A stretch of 64,000 bases of DNA, taken from positions 23,116,346 through 23,180,345 of the forward strand of contig NC_054547.1 in assembly GCF_017654505.1 (NCBI RefSeq), given 5' to 3'. Numbering within the stretch: the first letter of the stretch is position 1; every line of letters begins with the position of its first letter. Positions 22,639 through 32,699 of the stretch are shown in pieces. The DNA comes from Polyodon spathula (Eukaryota; Chordata; Actinopteri; Acipenseriformes; Polyodontidae). A program made the translations under genes and the position numbers. The notes beneath the pieces were generated by a model. It had not been told where the DNA came from, did no database searches, and saw only the letters and a list, made by a program, of their open reading frames with translations.

Positions 22639-22713
22639 CATGGTGCTCATCAAGGGATCACCAGCACCTCCCGGACTGAGTGCAGAAAAGGTACTGCAGG
22701 TGGCTTAAATTAT

Positions 22714-23468
22714 ACAGTTGTCCCGCGTTATACGGCCACCCTCGCATACCTCCAGCTATTCTGGACAAATGTCACCAATATAAAAACAATGCTACCCGTT
22801 ATATTGCAACCCCGTGGCCCACCACCCGCCAACTTCCCAAGCCATGCAAACGTAAAAATAAGCATTGTATTTTTCCTCATTGTAGTGCCAGTGAATCATG
22901 CCCAATTAAAACAACAAAGTTATGCAGTTAACCTTTGACTCGTTTTACTAATCAGTTATTAACTGAACATTCATACCAATGTCATCAACAATCCCACTCC
23001 CAAAGCAAAACAAAGGTTTTCTACGGTAAGAGTACGGTCTGTTTCTTTACGTGCAAGTTTCTTTATGAAGGCTGACTTAAACTAAAGCATCAGTTTTGTA
23101 AACAGCAGAATAGTTGTTTTTCTTTTATTTTTTGCTTGTACATATTCAACTTTTTTCTTTTTTTTTAATGGAATTCCCTTGAGCTTAAATTGCTTTGTAA
23201 AATAAATAGATGGCATCGTTTAATGGGAGATAGTATTCAGCAGGCTTACGGTCATTTCACAATGTTCAAATGAACAGTACAACAGTTAAAATAAATTTTA
23301 AAAAAATCATACGCTTTATTTTTATGGAGTTGTTGTTTGGCTGATTTGACACTAAATGACTGCTTATGGATAAACTGTTCCATAAAAGTAACCATGTATG
23401 TTTCAAACAGATGGGAAAAGATGATAAAACGTCACTAGTAGACCGACTGTTGTGTTAAGAACAAGTAC
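22714..23468. mobile_element. Possible TA-flanked DNA transposon nested in LTR element 2
   Basis: This AT-rich block differs sharply from the GC-rich interior on both sides. It begins TA|CAGTTGTCCCGCGTTATAC and ends GTACTG|TA, so CAGT...ACTG ends sit in TA dinucleotides as in pogo/Tigger-type elements. The inner parts of the ends do not match well, and no transposase can be read. The call rests on composition and the short terminal match. Confidence 0.4.
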
Positions 23469-23647
23469 TGTATTTTTTAAAAAGATTAATGTTTTATTAA
23501 AATGGCAAGAGGAGGATGGGAGGAAAGAAGGGTATGGGAAGGAGCAGCAACAACAACAGCACAGGGGATGGTGGTCATGTGACCCCATCCGACGGGGGAC
23601 CCCCATACTAGGACGCTGAACAGGAGCAGTGGAGGGCACCATGTTCA

Positions 23648-24469
23648 GTGAGCCCCTATGAAGACCCCTGCTTCTGGGAGGCCTACTCAATGGGGACGGT
23701 GTCCAGTGCGTCTGGATGGTTTTGGCTGCTGGAGCAGCGAACCCCATCACCACCACAGCCCAAGAGGGAGGAGGCTGAGTGTCCACAGGCCAAGGAGGAG
23801 GAGTTTGTGCAGCCACAGGCCAAGAGGGGAGAGGCCGAATGTCCACAGTCCACCTCTCCACCAGTAGAGGAGGAATATCGGCTGTTCCCACCTCCACCAG
23901 CAGAGGGAGAATTCCTGCTGGTTCCACCTCCACTGCCATGGGAGGACTGCTTTCCTTTCCCACCTCCACCAACAGAGGGAGAATACCTGCTGGTTCCGCC
24001 TCCACCGCCATGGGAGGACTGCTTGCTGCAACCACCTCCACCAGCAGAGGGAGAATACCTGCCTGCTGGTTCCGCCTCCACCTCTGTAGTAGGACTGCTT
24101 GCCGCTTCCACCTCCACTAGCAGAGGGAGCGTGCCTGCTGATTCTGCCTACACCACCCACAGCAGAGAAAGACCTGCTATACCCTTCTCCACCAGCAGAG
24201 GGAACATGCATCCTGGTCCCCCCACTGCAGCCAGAAAGGGAGGAGTGCCTGCCGCCTTCGCAGCCAGAAGGGGAGGAGCCGCTGCAACCTTCGCAACCAG
24301 AATGGGAGGAGCCCCTGCCACCTTCGCTACCTGGAGCAGAGCAACAGGAGTTGCCTCTGCCTCTACAACCACCAGAGGGAGAGAAGCAGGAGCTGCCTCT
24401 CCCTGCACCACTAGAAGGACCCTGCATATGCTGCTGAACGGAGCACGGGGGAAAACTGTCCGGCCGTAG
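23648..24469 (+). CDS. Proline-rich repetitive ORF of LTR element 2 (gag-like, unrecognised)
   Basis: An open frame of 273 codons. It starts MSPYEDPCFWEAYSMGT, continues with PQPKREEAECPQAKEEE repeats, and then has three 24-residue units of the type PPPPAEGEYLLVPPPPPWEDCL (unit starts at about 23888, 23960 and 24032). An Ala/Thr/Gly-rich tail with repeated RRGGAAATFATRMGG follows. I recognise no enzyme domain or signal peptide, and this copy has no zinc knuckle. Frame shifts inside the repeats put parts of the pattern into neighbouring frames, and the antisense strand is also open, a side effect of the repeats. It may be a structural gag relic or non-coding filler between LTRs. Confidence 0.4.
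   Translation: MSPYEDPCFWEAYSMGTVSSASGWFWLLEQRTPSPPQPKREEAECPQAKEEEFVQPQAKRGEAECPQSTSPPVEEEYRLFPPPPAEGEFLLVPPPLPWEDCFPFPPPPTEGEYLLVPPPPPWEDCLLQPPPPAEGEYLPAGSASTSVVGLLAASTSTSRGSVPADSAYTTHSRERPAIPFSTSRGNMHPGPPTAARKGGVPAAFAARRGGAAATFATRMGGAPATFATWSRATGVASASTTTRGREAGAASPCTTRRTLHMLLNGARGKTVRP
23888..24103 (+). repeat. 72-bp tandem repeat, three units
   Basis: Units begin CCACCTCCACCA at about 23888, 23960 and 24032. The period is a multiple of three, so each unit encodes 24 residues. The third unit carries a small insertion (CTGCCTGCTGG) that shifts the frame. Confidence 0.85.
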
Positions 24470-24532
24470 TGGCAAATAAGAGGGCCAACCCCAGCACCCC
24501 AGCTAGTCCTGATTCCTTCACCAGGGGGAGAA

Positions 24533-25099
24533 GTGGAGCTCAAGCTACCACCTTCATGGTCAGGGAGCTCACCTTCCAAGGGTTCGCTGCCGTCGTCGCC
24601 TCCCGAGGGTCCACTGCTGCCATCGCATGAGGTCGCCAGCTCTGCCTCGCCCACCCAGGGATGCCTGCCTTGTACCACCCAAGGATGCCTGTCTTGCACC
24701 GTCCAAGGATGCGTGCCTTGCACCATCCAAGGATATCACGCCCACTCTGCTAAGGGATGCCACGCTCACTCCGCTCAGGTATGCCACGCCCGCTCCTCTC
24801 AGTTGCCTGCTGCGCCACATTGCCTGGGGTTGTCTGCTGGGCCGCATCGCCTGAAGCTGTCTGCAGTTCCTACTTTGCCTGGGGTTGCTAACGGCCCTGC
24901 TTTGCCTGGGGTCACTGCCAGCTGTGCTTTGCTTGGGGTCGCTGCTGGCTCTGCTTCGCCTGGGGTTGCTATCGGCTCTGCTTCACCTGGGGTAGCTGTC
25001 GGCTCTGCTTCACCTGGGGTCGCTGCCGGTCCTGCATGGCAGCAGGAAATACTGTGGAAATGTGTGCTTTGCACAAGGGGGGGCTGGGGGGTGTTGTAA
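24533..25099 (+). CDS. Second repetitive ORF of LTR element 2
   Basis: An open frame of 188 codons made of Ser/Pro-rich sequence, then 8-residue repeats (CLPCTTQG, CLSCTVQG, CVPCTIQG) and 9-residue repeats of the form GVA-x-GSASP. No enzyme motif is seen. It lies between the proline-rich ORF and the 3' LTR, and its stop falls inside the LTR start. It could be the C-terminal end of the same original reading frame, separated by a frameshift near 24470. Function unknown. Confidence 0.35.
   Translation: MELKLPPSWSGSSPSKGSLPSSPPEGPLLPSHEVASSASPTQGCLPCTTQGCLSCTVQGCVPCTIQGYHAHSAKGCHAHSAQVCHARSSQLPAAPHCLGLSAGPHRLKLSAVPTLPGVANGPALPGVTASCALLGVAAGSASPGVAIGSASPGVAVGSASPGVAAGPAWQQEILWKCVLCTRGGWGVL
24661..24756 (+). 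repeat. 24-bp tandem repeat, about four units
   Basis: The motif ATGCCTGCCTTG...CACCCAAGG recurs at 24661, 24685, 24709 and, degraded, 24733. Confidence 0.85.
24880..25041 (+). repeat. 27-bp tandem repeat, six units
   Basis: TGGGGT recurs at 24880, 24907, 24934, 24961, 24988 and 25015, each within TTCACCTGGGGTCGCTG-like units. The spacing is exactly 27 bp throughout. Confidence 0.9.
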
Positions 25100-25734
25100 C
25101 AGGGCGAGGAGCCTTGTACATGTATTTGTTTATTTTCGAACGAGGTACCCCCTCTGCCCCTGTATAAATTTTTTGTCTTGTATTTATTTTGTTGTATTAT
25201 TATTATGATTTATTTATATGTATTATGTTTAAATATGATGGCGAAAAGACGTAGTTATTGTTTGGCAAGATCGAGCAAGGTGCCGTTTGCCATAATGTAT
25301 TGTTTTTTAAAATAACTTGAGTGAATGTGTGACTGTCAACTAGTAACTGTTGAATTAGCTGGCAGTCACGCATAACATTTCCACCTGTGCAGACTATGGC
25401 CGAGGGGTAATGAGAGAATTAATAGTCAGTTAACCCATCGGCATTGATATAAAAGACCTGCAGCTTTGGCTGCAAGAGGGTGGTGTTTGGAGAAGCGAAC
25501 GAGAGCGATACAGGCATGTAAGATTAATAAGGATGATCAGTGAAGGCTACTGCCCAGCTTGATCACAGTAGTATTGTGTTCGGGATTTTTGTTTTTGTTA
25601 AAACCTTAATTTTTGCTCTGTGAGCAGTGTTTGTTTAAATATTTATTTTATTTTTGTTATTTAAATAAACGGCCCCACAGGATCTTTTGCCCCTGCTTCT
25701 GGTCTGATGTCACCACTCTGCCATCCCTATCACA
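25095..25734 (+). repeat. 3' LTR of LTR element 2
   Basis: Direct copy of 22047-22638, starting TGTAACAGGGCGAGGAGCC, with the segment CTGTGAGCAGTGTTTGTTT that the 5' copy lost. It ends CCATCCCTATCACA, followed by AGGAG. The purine-rich run AAGGGGGGGCTGGGGGG just before it is the likely polypurine tract. Confidence 0.92.
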
Positions 25735-26078
25735 AGGAGTAATAACTAACACATTTATTTTTTAAAATTTTTTATTAGCACTAGCATCATTATAACTGAC
25801 ATCTATTCTCTTATATTGAGCATCCTTCATCCTAACCCTAACCCACTCATCTATTCTAATTATCTTTGATCGCTCGTCTGCCTTTGACACTGTCGATCAT
25901 GCTATTCTCTTTTCCTCTCTCTTGCCTAGTTTCCCTCCTATCTCTCTAACAGTTCCCTCCAGGTTTTGTGGCATGGCTCTCTCTCTTCTCCTTGCTTCCT
26001 CTCTACATAAGAACATAAGAACATAAGAAAGTTTACAAACGAGAGGAGGCCATTTGGCCCATCTTGCTCGTTTGGTTG

Positions 26079-27341
26079 TTAGTAGCTTATTGATCCCAAA
26101 ATCTCATCAAGCAGCTTCTTGAAGGATCCCAGGGTGTCAGCTTCAACAACATTACTGGGGAGTTGATTCCAGACCCTCACAATTCTCTGTGTAAAAAAGT
26201 GTCTCCTATTTTCTGTTCTGAATGCCCCTTTTTCTAAACTCCATTTGTGACCCCTGGTCCTTGTTTCTTTTTTCAGGCTGAAAAAGTCCCTTGGGTCGAC
26301 ACTGTCAATACCTTTTAGAATTTTGAATGCTTGAATTAGGTCGCCACGTAGTCTTCTTTGTTCAAGACTGAACAGATTCAATTCTTTTAGCCTGTCTGCA
26401 TATGACATGCCTTTTAAGCCCAGAATAATTCTGGTCGTTCTTCTTTGCACTCTTTCTAGAGCAGCAATATCTTTCTGCGTACTTTCTTTTTGGTCCTTTT
26501 TTAATGCTCTGTAAAGTGCCTTTTTTCGCTGAATATTTTTTTTAATTGATCTATTAAACCATTTTGGCAATTTAGTTTTACATTTAGATTTGTCTACTTT
26601 AGGGATATAATTGTTTTGTGCCTCTAGTACTACATTTTTGAAGAACAACCATCCTTCTTCTGTGGGTGTTTTCTCTATTTTACTCCAATCTACTTCTGTT
26701 AGTCTTTGTTTCATACCTTCATAGTTTGCTTTTCTAAAATTGTAAACCTTAGCTTTAGTCATTTCTTTTGGGGATTTAAAAAACACTTCAAATGAGACCA
26801 TGTTGTGGTCTGAGTTTGCCAGTGGTTCTCTGACCTCTGTTTTAGTTATTCTATCTTCGTTATTTGAAAAGACTAAATCAAGGCATGCCTCCCCTCTAGT
26901 CGGTGCCTTGACAAATTGTGTTAGGAAGCAGTCATTTGTCATTTCCACCATTTCTATTTCATCCTTCGCGCTACCCACCGGGTTTTCCCATTTTATTTGG
27001 GGGAAGTTGAAATCCCCCATTAGTATGGCTTCTCCTTTGCTACACACATTTCTAATGTCATTGTATAACAGATTATTGTGCTCACCATCTGAATCTGGCG
27101 GTCTATAGCATGCTCCTATTATTATGCCTTTTGAATTTTTGTCTGTTATTCTGACCCATATTGATTCGGTTTTATTTTCTTTGTCCAGGTTTAACACCTG
27201 GGCTTCAAGACTGTTTCTTATGTATAGCGCTACCCCTCCTCCTCTTCTGTCCTGCCTGTCTTTCCTATACAGTGTATACCCACAAATATTATATTCATCC
27301 CCATCACTCTCAGACAACCACGTTTCTGTAACACCTATCAC
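26079..27341 (-). pseudogene. CR1 ORF2 deletion derivative: endonuclease fused to the C-terminus, no RT
   Basis: An open frame of 420 codons (in fact open further upstream to about 27440). It contains the APE-type endonuclease: VTETWLSESDGDEYN (catalytic Glu), GACYRPPDSDGEHNN, ILMGDFNFPQIKWENP, LANSDHNMVSFEVF (Asp-His). It then jumps from KKDQKESTQK directly to DIAALERVQRRTTRIILGLKG, the ORF2 C-terminus. The finger, palm and thumb of the reverse transcriptase are absent, yet the frame is kept. The junction lies in an AAAGA microhomology. The product could nick DNA at most; it cannot reverse transcribe. Confidence 0.9.
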
Positions 27342-27506
27342 ATCATAGTTACCTGTTAGTGCAGTAGCTTCAAGTTCTAGAATTTTGTTTCTGATACTTC
27401 TAGCATTTAGATAAATACATTTAATGGTTGTCTTACCTGAGTTGTTGTTCTTGTTTTGATGCGGTCTCCCTTCTGTTTTTTTGTTGATTTCTCCCCCCTT
27501 CCTTTC

Positions 27507-28453
27507 TAGTTTAAATGCTTCCGAACCTGCTCGAGGATCTTTTCTCCGAGTAGACTAGTTCCCTTTTTATTTAAGTGCAGTCCATCCCGTCTATACAGAT
27601 AGTCCTCGTTGTAGAATGTGGTCCAATGATCAAGATAGGTGAAGCCTTCCCGTGTGCATCACGTCTTCAGCCATGCGTTTTGATTAATTATTTCCAGCTG
27701 TCCATATGGTCCTTTGCAAGGTGCGGGTAGTATACCAGAAAATACCACAGTTTTGGTTTTCTCTTTTAATTTCCTTCCTAGCTCTCTGAATTTGTTTTGC
27801 AGGGATTTTGGTCTGTCTCTTCCAATGTTGTTTGTACCGATGTGGACGACTACTACCGGGTCGTCTCCTGTTCTTTCCAGGAGCCTGTCCACGTTCTCAG
27901 TGATGTGCTTGACCGAGGCTCCCGGAAGGCAGCACACTGTTGTAGTAAGGGGGTCCAAACTGCGAACTGAACTTGCTGTGTTTCTCAATATGGAGTCCCC
28001 AACAATCATGACCTCCCTTCTTTTTGCTGTCTGGTCACCACTGTCAATAGGGTCCTGGATGTTGTTCCTTTCATTCTCTTGTTGTTGGTTTTGCTCATCA
28101 AAATTCTGAAGTGACTCAAATCTGTTGGTTGTTTTGATTTCTGGTGGTTGTGTTTGACGAAGTTTCTTTTTTTCCCTGCTTCTGCCTACCTGAACCCAGC
28201 TGTTCTGACCTTCTATCTCCCTGGTGGCTTTCAGTCTGTTAGGGGTGATGCAGACTTCCATGAATTGTGGGTGTGCCAGTTCCTCAAGATCCTGTTGCTG
28301 TCTCACTTCTTCCAGCTCCATTTCTAGCATACTTACTAGTTTATGCAAATCCTGGATCGCGCGGCACTTTACGCACACTTGGTTTAGCTCCGCTGGGTTT
28401 TCTCGGATTTCCCACATCAAGCAGGTGTCACAGATTACTGGCTTGAAGACCAT
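27507..28453 (-). pseudogene. CR1 ORF1: zinc-finger, coiled-coil and esterase-like protein with in-frame TGA
   Basis: The first 264 codons run to a TGA at 27659-27661. Domains: a Cys-rich N-terminus (CDTCLMW...CVKCRAI, two CxxC pairs), a coiled coil (LVSMLEMELEEVRQQQ), and an SGNH-type esterase with MIVGDSILRN (nucleophile Ser) and VVVHIGTNNIGRD (block III). After the TGA the same frame continues to a TAG at 27506-27508 with YLDHWTTFYNEDYLYRRDGLHLN-type sequence, holding the Asp-x-x-His that completes the catalytic set. The TGA is shared with the other CR1 copy in this window. Confidence 0.85.
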
Positions 28454-28483
28454 GTTGAGGTTTTTTTTTTTTTTTTAAGTTTA

Positions 28484-28816
28484 GTTTCTTCTGCAGCCGT
28501 CAACCTGCTTTCCAACTGCTCCAACTGCTTGTTCTGCTGTGCTGTTGGCTTCTCCCCTCGCCCGTGTCTCAAAACGGCGCTGAATTTGAATCAGCTGCTC
28601 TGAGTTTCAGCTTGTTTGTTATCAGAAAAACACACGCGGCTGTTTGACTTTGAGCTGCTGCTGTGTTTCCCCAATGTCCTCTGTTTTCTGATTAAAGCAA
28701 TTCAAGATGCAATTTCTCCTTTCTGCTTCGAAACTGCTCTGTACTTTTCCACGCCTGTACTTCTCCCACTCGCTGTCGCTTCCACTCGCTGTCGCTGGGA
28801 AGACTGCCTCGTTTAA
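28484..28816 (-). promoter_or_regulatory. CR1 5' region, single 293-bp type unit
   Basis: Matches the tandem units upstream of the CR1 at 54960-59530, including the GACAGCGAGTGGAAGCGACAG block near 28775-28797. Only one unit is left, as expected if this copy is 5'-truncated in the array. Promoter activity is inferred from its position. Confidence 0.7.
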
Positions 28817-29300
28817 CTGCCTGTACATGTACCTTAAGGATCTGTCCTGGGGCCCCTTCTCTTCTCACTCTACACCCGCTTGGTACGGTACTTTCATCTC
28901 CTCTTTACACTAACGATCCCAGATCTTGTTCTTGCCTACTGTTCTCTTCACTCCACTCCTACCTCCAACACCTCGTGTCTCCCTACGCCCTCTCTCGTCC
29001 TGCCCACTCCTCCTTTACTGGTCGACTGGTCATGCCTTCCCTCCACTGTTCATCCTCCTGTGCCTGCTCCTTCTCTTCTCCAGCGCCTCTGTGGTGGAAC
29101 CAGCTACCGGAGAACTTCAGGACTGCTCCGTCTCTCATTGCCTTCCACGGCCTCCTCAAGACCCACCTGTTTAGACTTCACTTGTAGATCTCTTGTTCTA
29201 CCACTCCTACTATGCACTGGACTTACCTGACCAAGCTGCATGTTACTGGATGCTCAGCTGATGCACTATCCTTGCTTTCAGCCTTCATTTTTAATCAGGT

Positions 29301-31189
29301 TAAGATCAAAGGCAATAGCCAAATATGCCCCTCAACACAGGCAATGACAGCAGTCGGCTGAAGAGCGCTTAATGAGGGGCAATGACTCTGCAACAGTAAA
29401 AGCGTCTATCTAATTGCTGCCTGAACTGTTAGCAATGGAGATGCTCCCTTTCACTACTGTCGGTCAACTCCTGCACTTTTCCTGTCAAAGGAGATTGTTT
29501 CAGCAATTGATGATCAGTGTGAATCAAGAAGTATGTTCTTGATTTTTTACTATAAATTAGGCAGCCAAATTGAAATTGGTCAGACACTTGTTAAGAATGT
29601 TGAAATGGATTATTACTTAACTAACTGTAGAAACCAATGACTCATTTTCTGGGCTCTGCATGGAATCTGGTAGAGAGAGGTCTATAATGGCTCTACATAC
29701 ACTTCTTTAACTCAGTCTTGTAATCAAGCAGATAACCTTGGAAAATTCAAGAGCTTAATGTTTCCATATTTTATAGACACCGTAGCTGTTGTAAGAATGA
29801 ACTGCATGAGTATTCTGAAAGAGATTCACATTGCATTCTACTAGCCTCTTGTCTTTTAATGATGTTTGCAGTCATTCGGAGTGGCTCTTATTGCAATTAT
29901 TGTAGATTTTGTTGTTTTTGTCTATGTTAAGGTGCTTTGACTCCACCAAGGAGTGCTAAATAAACTTAAGGAAAATCTTTAACTATAAACCCGGACGGCT
30001 GCACCATTTACTGGTAAAAACAAAACAGTTTTTCACAAGTAAGGTTCACACAGTACCTTTTGCTATTCGACCACACAGGTCTCGTCACCATGACAACTTT
30101 GCTCCCCACAGACTGTCCAGAACAAACATTTATCCTAGTTTAAATATCTTGGCATTAGTCATTATTACAGCCAACCTGGCCCTCTCCTTTTCCCTATATA
30201 GGGACCATAACGGAACGTGAAACAAGCAATGTGATTGGTCGAGCAAGGTTCTAGCTGTCTGAATATTGGATAGATATGGACAGTTGGAGCCTTATCACAT
30301 ATTCTAAATCACTGCGCTGCCTCACAGAATTTAAATTAAGTATCGGTAGCCATCTTGCTTACAATCACTTACAGATGCACAACTGTAACTAGAAACTGAA
30401 TAACCAATTACCTGCAAAAATTCCCAAAATAGTAAGTAAACATGCCAATTTGGATGAAGAACGACTAAAAGAACTGGAAGATAGCAAAACAAAAAAATCC
30501 CCAAAAAATCGATGTATTTATGCTCCCTCACCCTGACTTTGTCTCTTCCAATAATACATTTTTAATGGTTTGTAAACGCTTAAGAAAAACACAAAAAGAC
30601 ACTTGTGCACATTATCGACCCCTCTGACACAGACCTGAAATCAGGGGCGTTGTTGAATTTAATTGTATTCCTCACGTCTGTTCTGCTCAGTGTGGCTGCA
30701 CTAGAGAGTGACATGAAGACGGGACTCCTGTGGGACCCATGGTATTCCCGTGGTACAGTAATTGTATTCAATTTTGCGGGATGAGATGGTACAGAGCGCG
30801 ACCGGGAAATAGAAAATACAGAGCTCTCAGGACAGGCAAGAACAGGATTTAAGCTTTCGGGAATGGGAAGGAACTGAACTTCTCTGCCACCAGCAAACAG
30901 GAAGAGTGTTTTTTTTTTTATCTTTAAAGTCATTAAAGAGCCTATGACATGGCATTTGACTGTTACCATAACAATAAAACATAATATTAACAAGTCTCAA
31001 CTGAACAATTTACTTAACATAATTGGTTAAGTAATGCTGATGGGAGAATTAGGCAAGAGCACTCTTAATAATGCTCGAAAGCATGATTTTACCATGGATG
31101 TAAATAAATTTGTAGGTAAAAACCAACAAATCAGCCAAATTCGGACAAGAAAGCACGAAGCAATCTGTGACATGTCTCAGTGTAGTAGT
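29301..31189. other. Intronic, no gene seen
   Basis: No supported coding region. The segment at about 30690-30830 (AGAGAGTGACATGAAGACGGGAC...) resembles the one at 32700-32760 (GAGAGTGACACGGGAATGAAAC), which suggests two pieces of one unidentified repeat. Confidence 0.4.
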
Positions 31190-31335
31190 GAGAAAATGAT
31201 GATATGTTACTGTGAGGATGTCCCTCTTCAGCAGGGCCCTGATAGGGCAGCTTTTTTATATATGCTCAGTGACTGACAGTCAGAGAGGGCTCTTTCCCAT
31301 TCGGTAATGGTTGTCATTCCATTGAATGGGAACCG
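31190..31335 (+). repeat. Solo DIRS terminal repeat
   Basis: GCAGGGCCCTGATAGGGCAGC and GACAGTCAGAGAGGGCTCTTT, plus ATTCGGTAATGGTTGTCATTC, are nearly identical to the DIRS B terminus at 38690-38850. About 30 bp between two AGCAGG copies is missing here. It is a lone terminal segment about 3 kb before DIRS B and in the same orientation. Confidence 0.75.
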
Positions 31336-31710
31336 AGAATGAAGACCATGCTTCTAAGTGGTACAAAGCACCCTGCACACAAATACATGTTAAAGAAAGT
31401 TGTTTGTAAGGTCAATAAAGAACGTTTTAAGTATTTATATGTTTGTTTCTACTTTTGTAAACCAATGTTTTTGTTTGGTGTCTATGTATGCCTACTCTGC
31501 ACCCCTTTTTATTTTCCGTAAAGCATTTATTTTTTTTCAGCTGGTGAAGGGTTAACCTTTAAACAGCTTATGACTGTAAGGTGTCGGTCATGTATTTTTG
31601 TTACACTTGAAATATCTGTACACCGGTTTTGGGACTATTGGAGTTGGTTGACTCTGGTCCATCTGGTTGCTTTTATCTGAGTCTGGCTTTTACCCATTCA
31701 CAATACCTGC

Positions 31711-32260
31711 ATGAAAAAGCATGCAAGTAGGTTTCAGTGTGTGAGGGGATTAAAGATGGCTTCAGTACGAAGCGATTCTCTTCAAAACAATGAGGAAAAT
31801 ACCATTAGAGTAGAACTTAGTAGACAAATACAGACATATTTGAGTAGAGCTGGCAGCAATGAAAACTTTAGTCTGTTTTGCCCATGTCCCGTTATAGTAC
31901 TCTTATCGAGGAAGTTGAACAGGCTGCTTCGTGTAAGTCAAGCAAGCAGTACAGATGCATCAAGCGATTCAGCATTTTGATGATTGGTGGCATAAAAAAA
32001 ACTGATAGCGCCTAACAAAGGTCAGTCAGATGGATCAATTGAGTACTTCACTCATGACATGGAGGTCTTTGGTATCATTCATGAAGCTCATTGATCCATT
32101 GGCCATGTGGATCAAAACAGACTTGAAAAATGTTTAAGTGACAAGTACCTCAATATACAGAGAAAGGTGATTATATCTGCCCCTTTGTATACCTTGCCAG
32201 ATGAAGAAAAAGAGTCAAAAGTCAAACAGAACTGGTTTGACCATGGTGGTACACAGAATT
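31711..32260 (+). pseudogene. Ginger/KRBA2-like integrase-zinc-finger relic
   Basis: Pieces read across frames: EEVEQAASCKSSKQYRCIKRF (31905 on), SILMIGGIKKTDS, IEYFTHDMEVFGIIHEAH (about 32040), SIGHVDQNRLEKCLSDKYLNIQRKV. The order DV-(I/F)-IIHEAH-x-(S/A)-x-GH-(G/V)-x-x-R matches the H2C2 zinc-binding region in front of the integrase core of Ginger/KRBA2-like proteins, with the two His kept. The second Cys pair cannot be seen, a TGA follows HEAH, and no DDE core remains. The earlier frame 31711-31980 may be its N-terminal part, but I could not confirm that. Confidence 0.5.
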
Positions 32261-32307
32261 AAATTCTAGAGCTCAGGTTGATTTAATTGACATGCAGTCT
32301 CATCCCG

Positions 32308-32395
32308 ATAGATATATATATATATAATATATATATATATAATTATATATATCTATATATATATATATATATTACATTATAATAGCTATATATGC
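32308..32395. repeat. AT dinucleotide microsatellite
   Basis: Interrupted (AT)n tract. Confidence 0.9.
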
Positions 32396-32623
32396 AAATA
32401 CGTCGAATATATGGACGCCCCAAGAAGTCTGTATAGTAAGCATATACAGACACATTAAAGGGCCTTATTGCATTTACAATCAAGGTAAAACAGTGGATTT
32501 GAAGGAAAAAAAATATATAAATTATGTTTAACGCAAGCAATTTGTAGTGTTTTTTATTAAATATCCTTACACTAAATAAAGTAGTCCCATATATAACTTT
32601 GAACTACACAACACTACAACATT

Positions 32624-32690
32624 ATTTTTTTTTTTTTTTGGAAAATACATCTGGGACTGCCTGAGGTTTTTTTTTTTTTTTTTTTTTTGT
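32624..32690. repeat. Two poly(T) tracts
   Basis: Runs of 16 and about 22 T separated by about 25 bases, probably the poly(A) ends of minus-strand insertions. The source elements were not identified. Confidence 0.6.
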
Positions 32691-32699
32691 CAGTACAGA

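Larger units (their letters stand above)
22047..25734 (+). mobile_element. LTR retroelement 2: complete ends, non-autonomous, proline-rich interior
   Basis: LTRs at 22047-22638 and 25095-25734 (TGTAACAGG...TCACA) with an AGGAG duplication on both sides. The interior of about 2.46 kb has no polymerase or integrase motif. It carries a leader starting CATGGTGCTCATCAAGGG right after the 5' LTR, an AT-rich block at 22714-23468 that looks like a separate insertion, then a proline- and glutamate-rich repetitive coding-like region. It shares short blocks and overall design with LTR elements 1 and 3. Confidence 0.9.
26006..28816 (-). mobile_element. CR1-family LINE, minus strand, internal deletion
   Basis: The 3' end (26006-26035) has tandem TTCTTATG octamers on the minus strand, the CR1-type terminal repeat. 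ORF1 lies at 28453-27507 and ORF2 at about 27440-26079, with one copy of the 5' promoter-like unit at 28500-28816. Compared with the copy at 54960-59530, about 1.41 kb holding the whole RT domain is missing. Identity to that copy is very high (ORF1 differs by one residue), so the insertion is young. It splits an L2 relic. Confidence 0.93.
25840..29300 (+). mobile_element. L2-type LINE fragment split by a CR1 insertion
   Basis: The left part (25840-26005) encodes FDRSSAFDTVDHAILFSSLL (RT block with the catalytic Asp). The right part (28817-29300) resumes with SWGPFSSHSTP (normally GSVLGPLLFSLYT) and ends WNQLPENFRTAPSLIAFHG, LLKTHLFRLHL, stop at 29185-29187. This is the usual C-terminus of L2/Maui-like ORF2. 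The CR1 copy at 26006-28816 lies between. Frameshifts are present in both parts, so this L2 was already decaying. Confidence 0.8.

Noticed and set aside
23403..24475. Several long overlapping frames on both strands in LTR element 2
   Set aside because: They reflect tandem repeats with periods divisible by three. Only the plus-strand frames agree with the LTR orientation.
27714..28109. 131-codon plus-strand frame, with a mirror image at 56024-56419
   Set aside because: It is the antisense of CR1 ORF1, and the same shadow appears in both copies.
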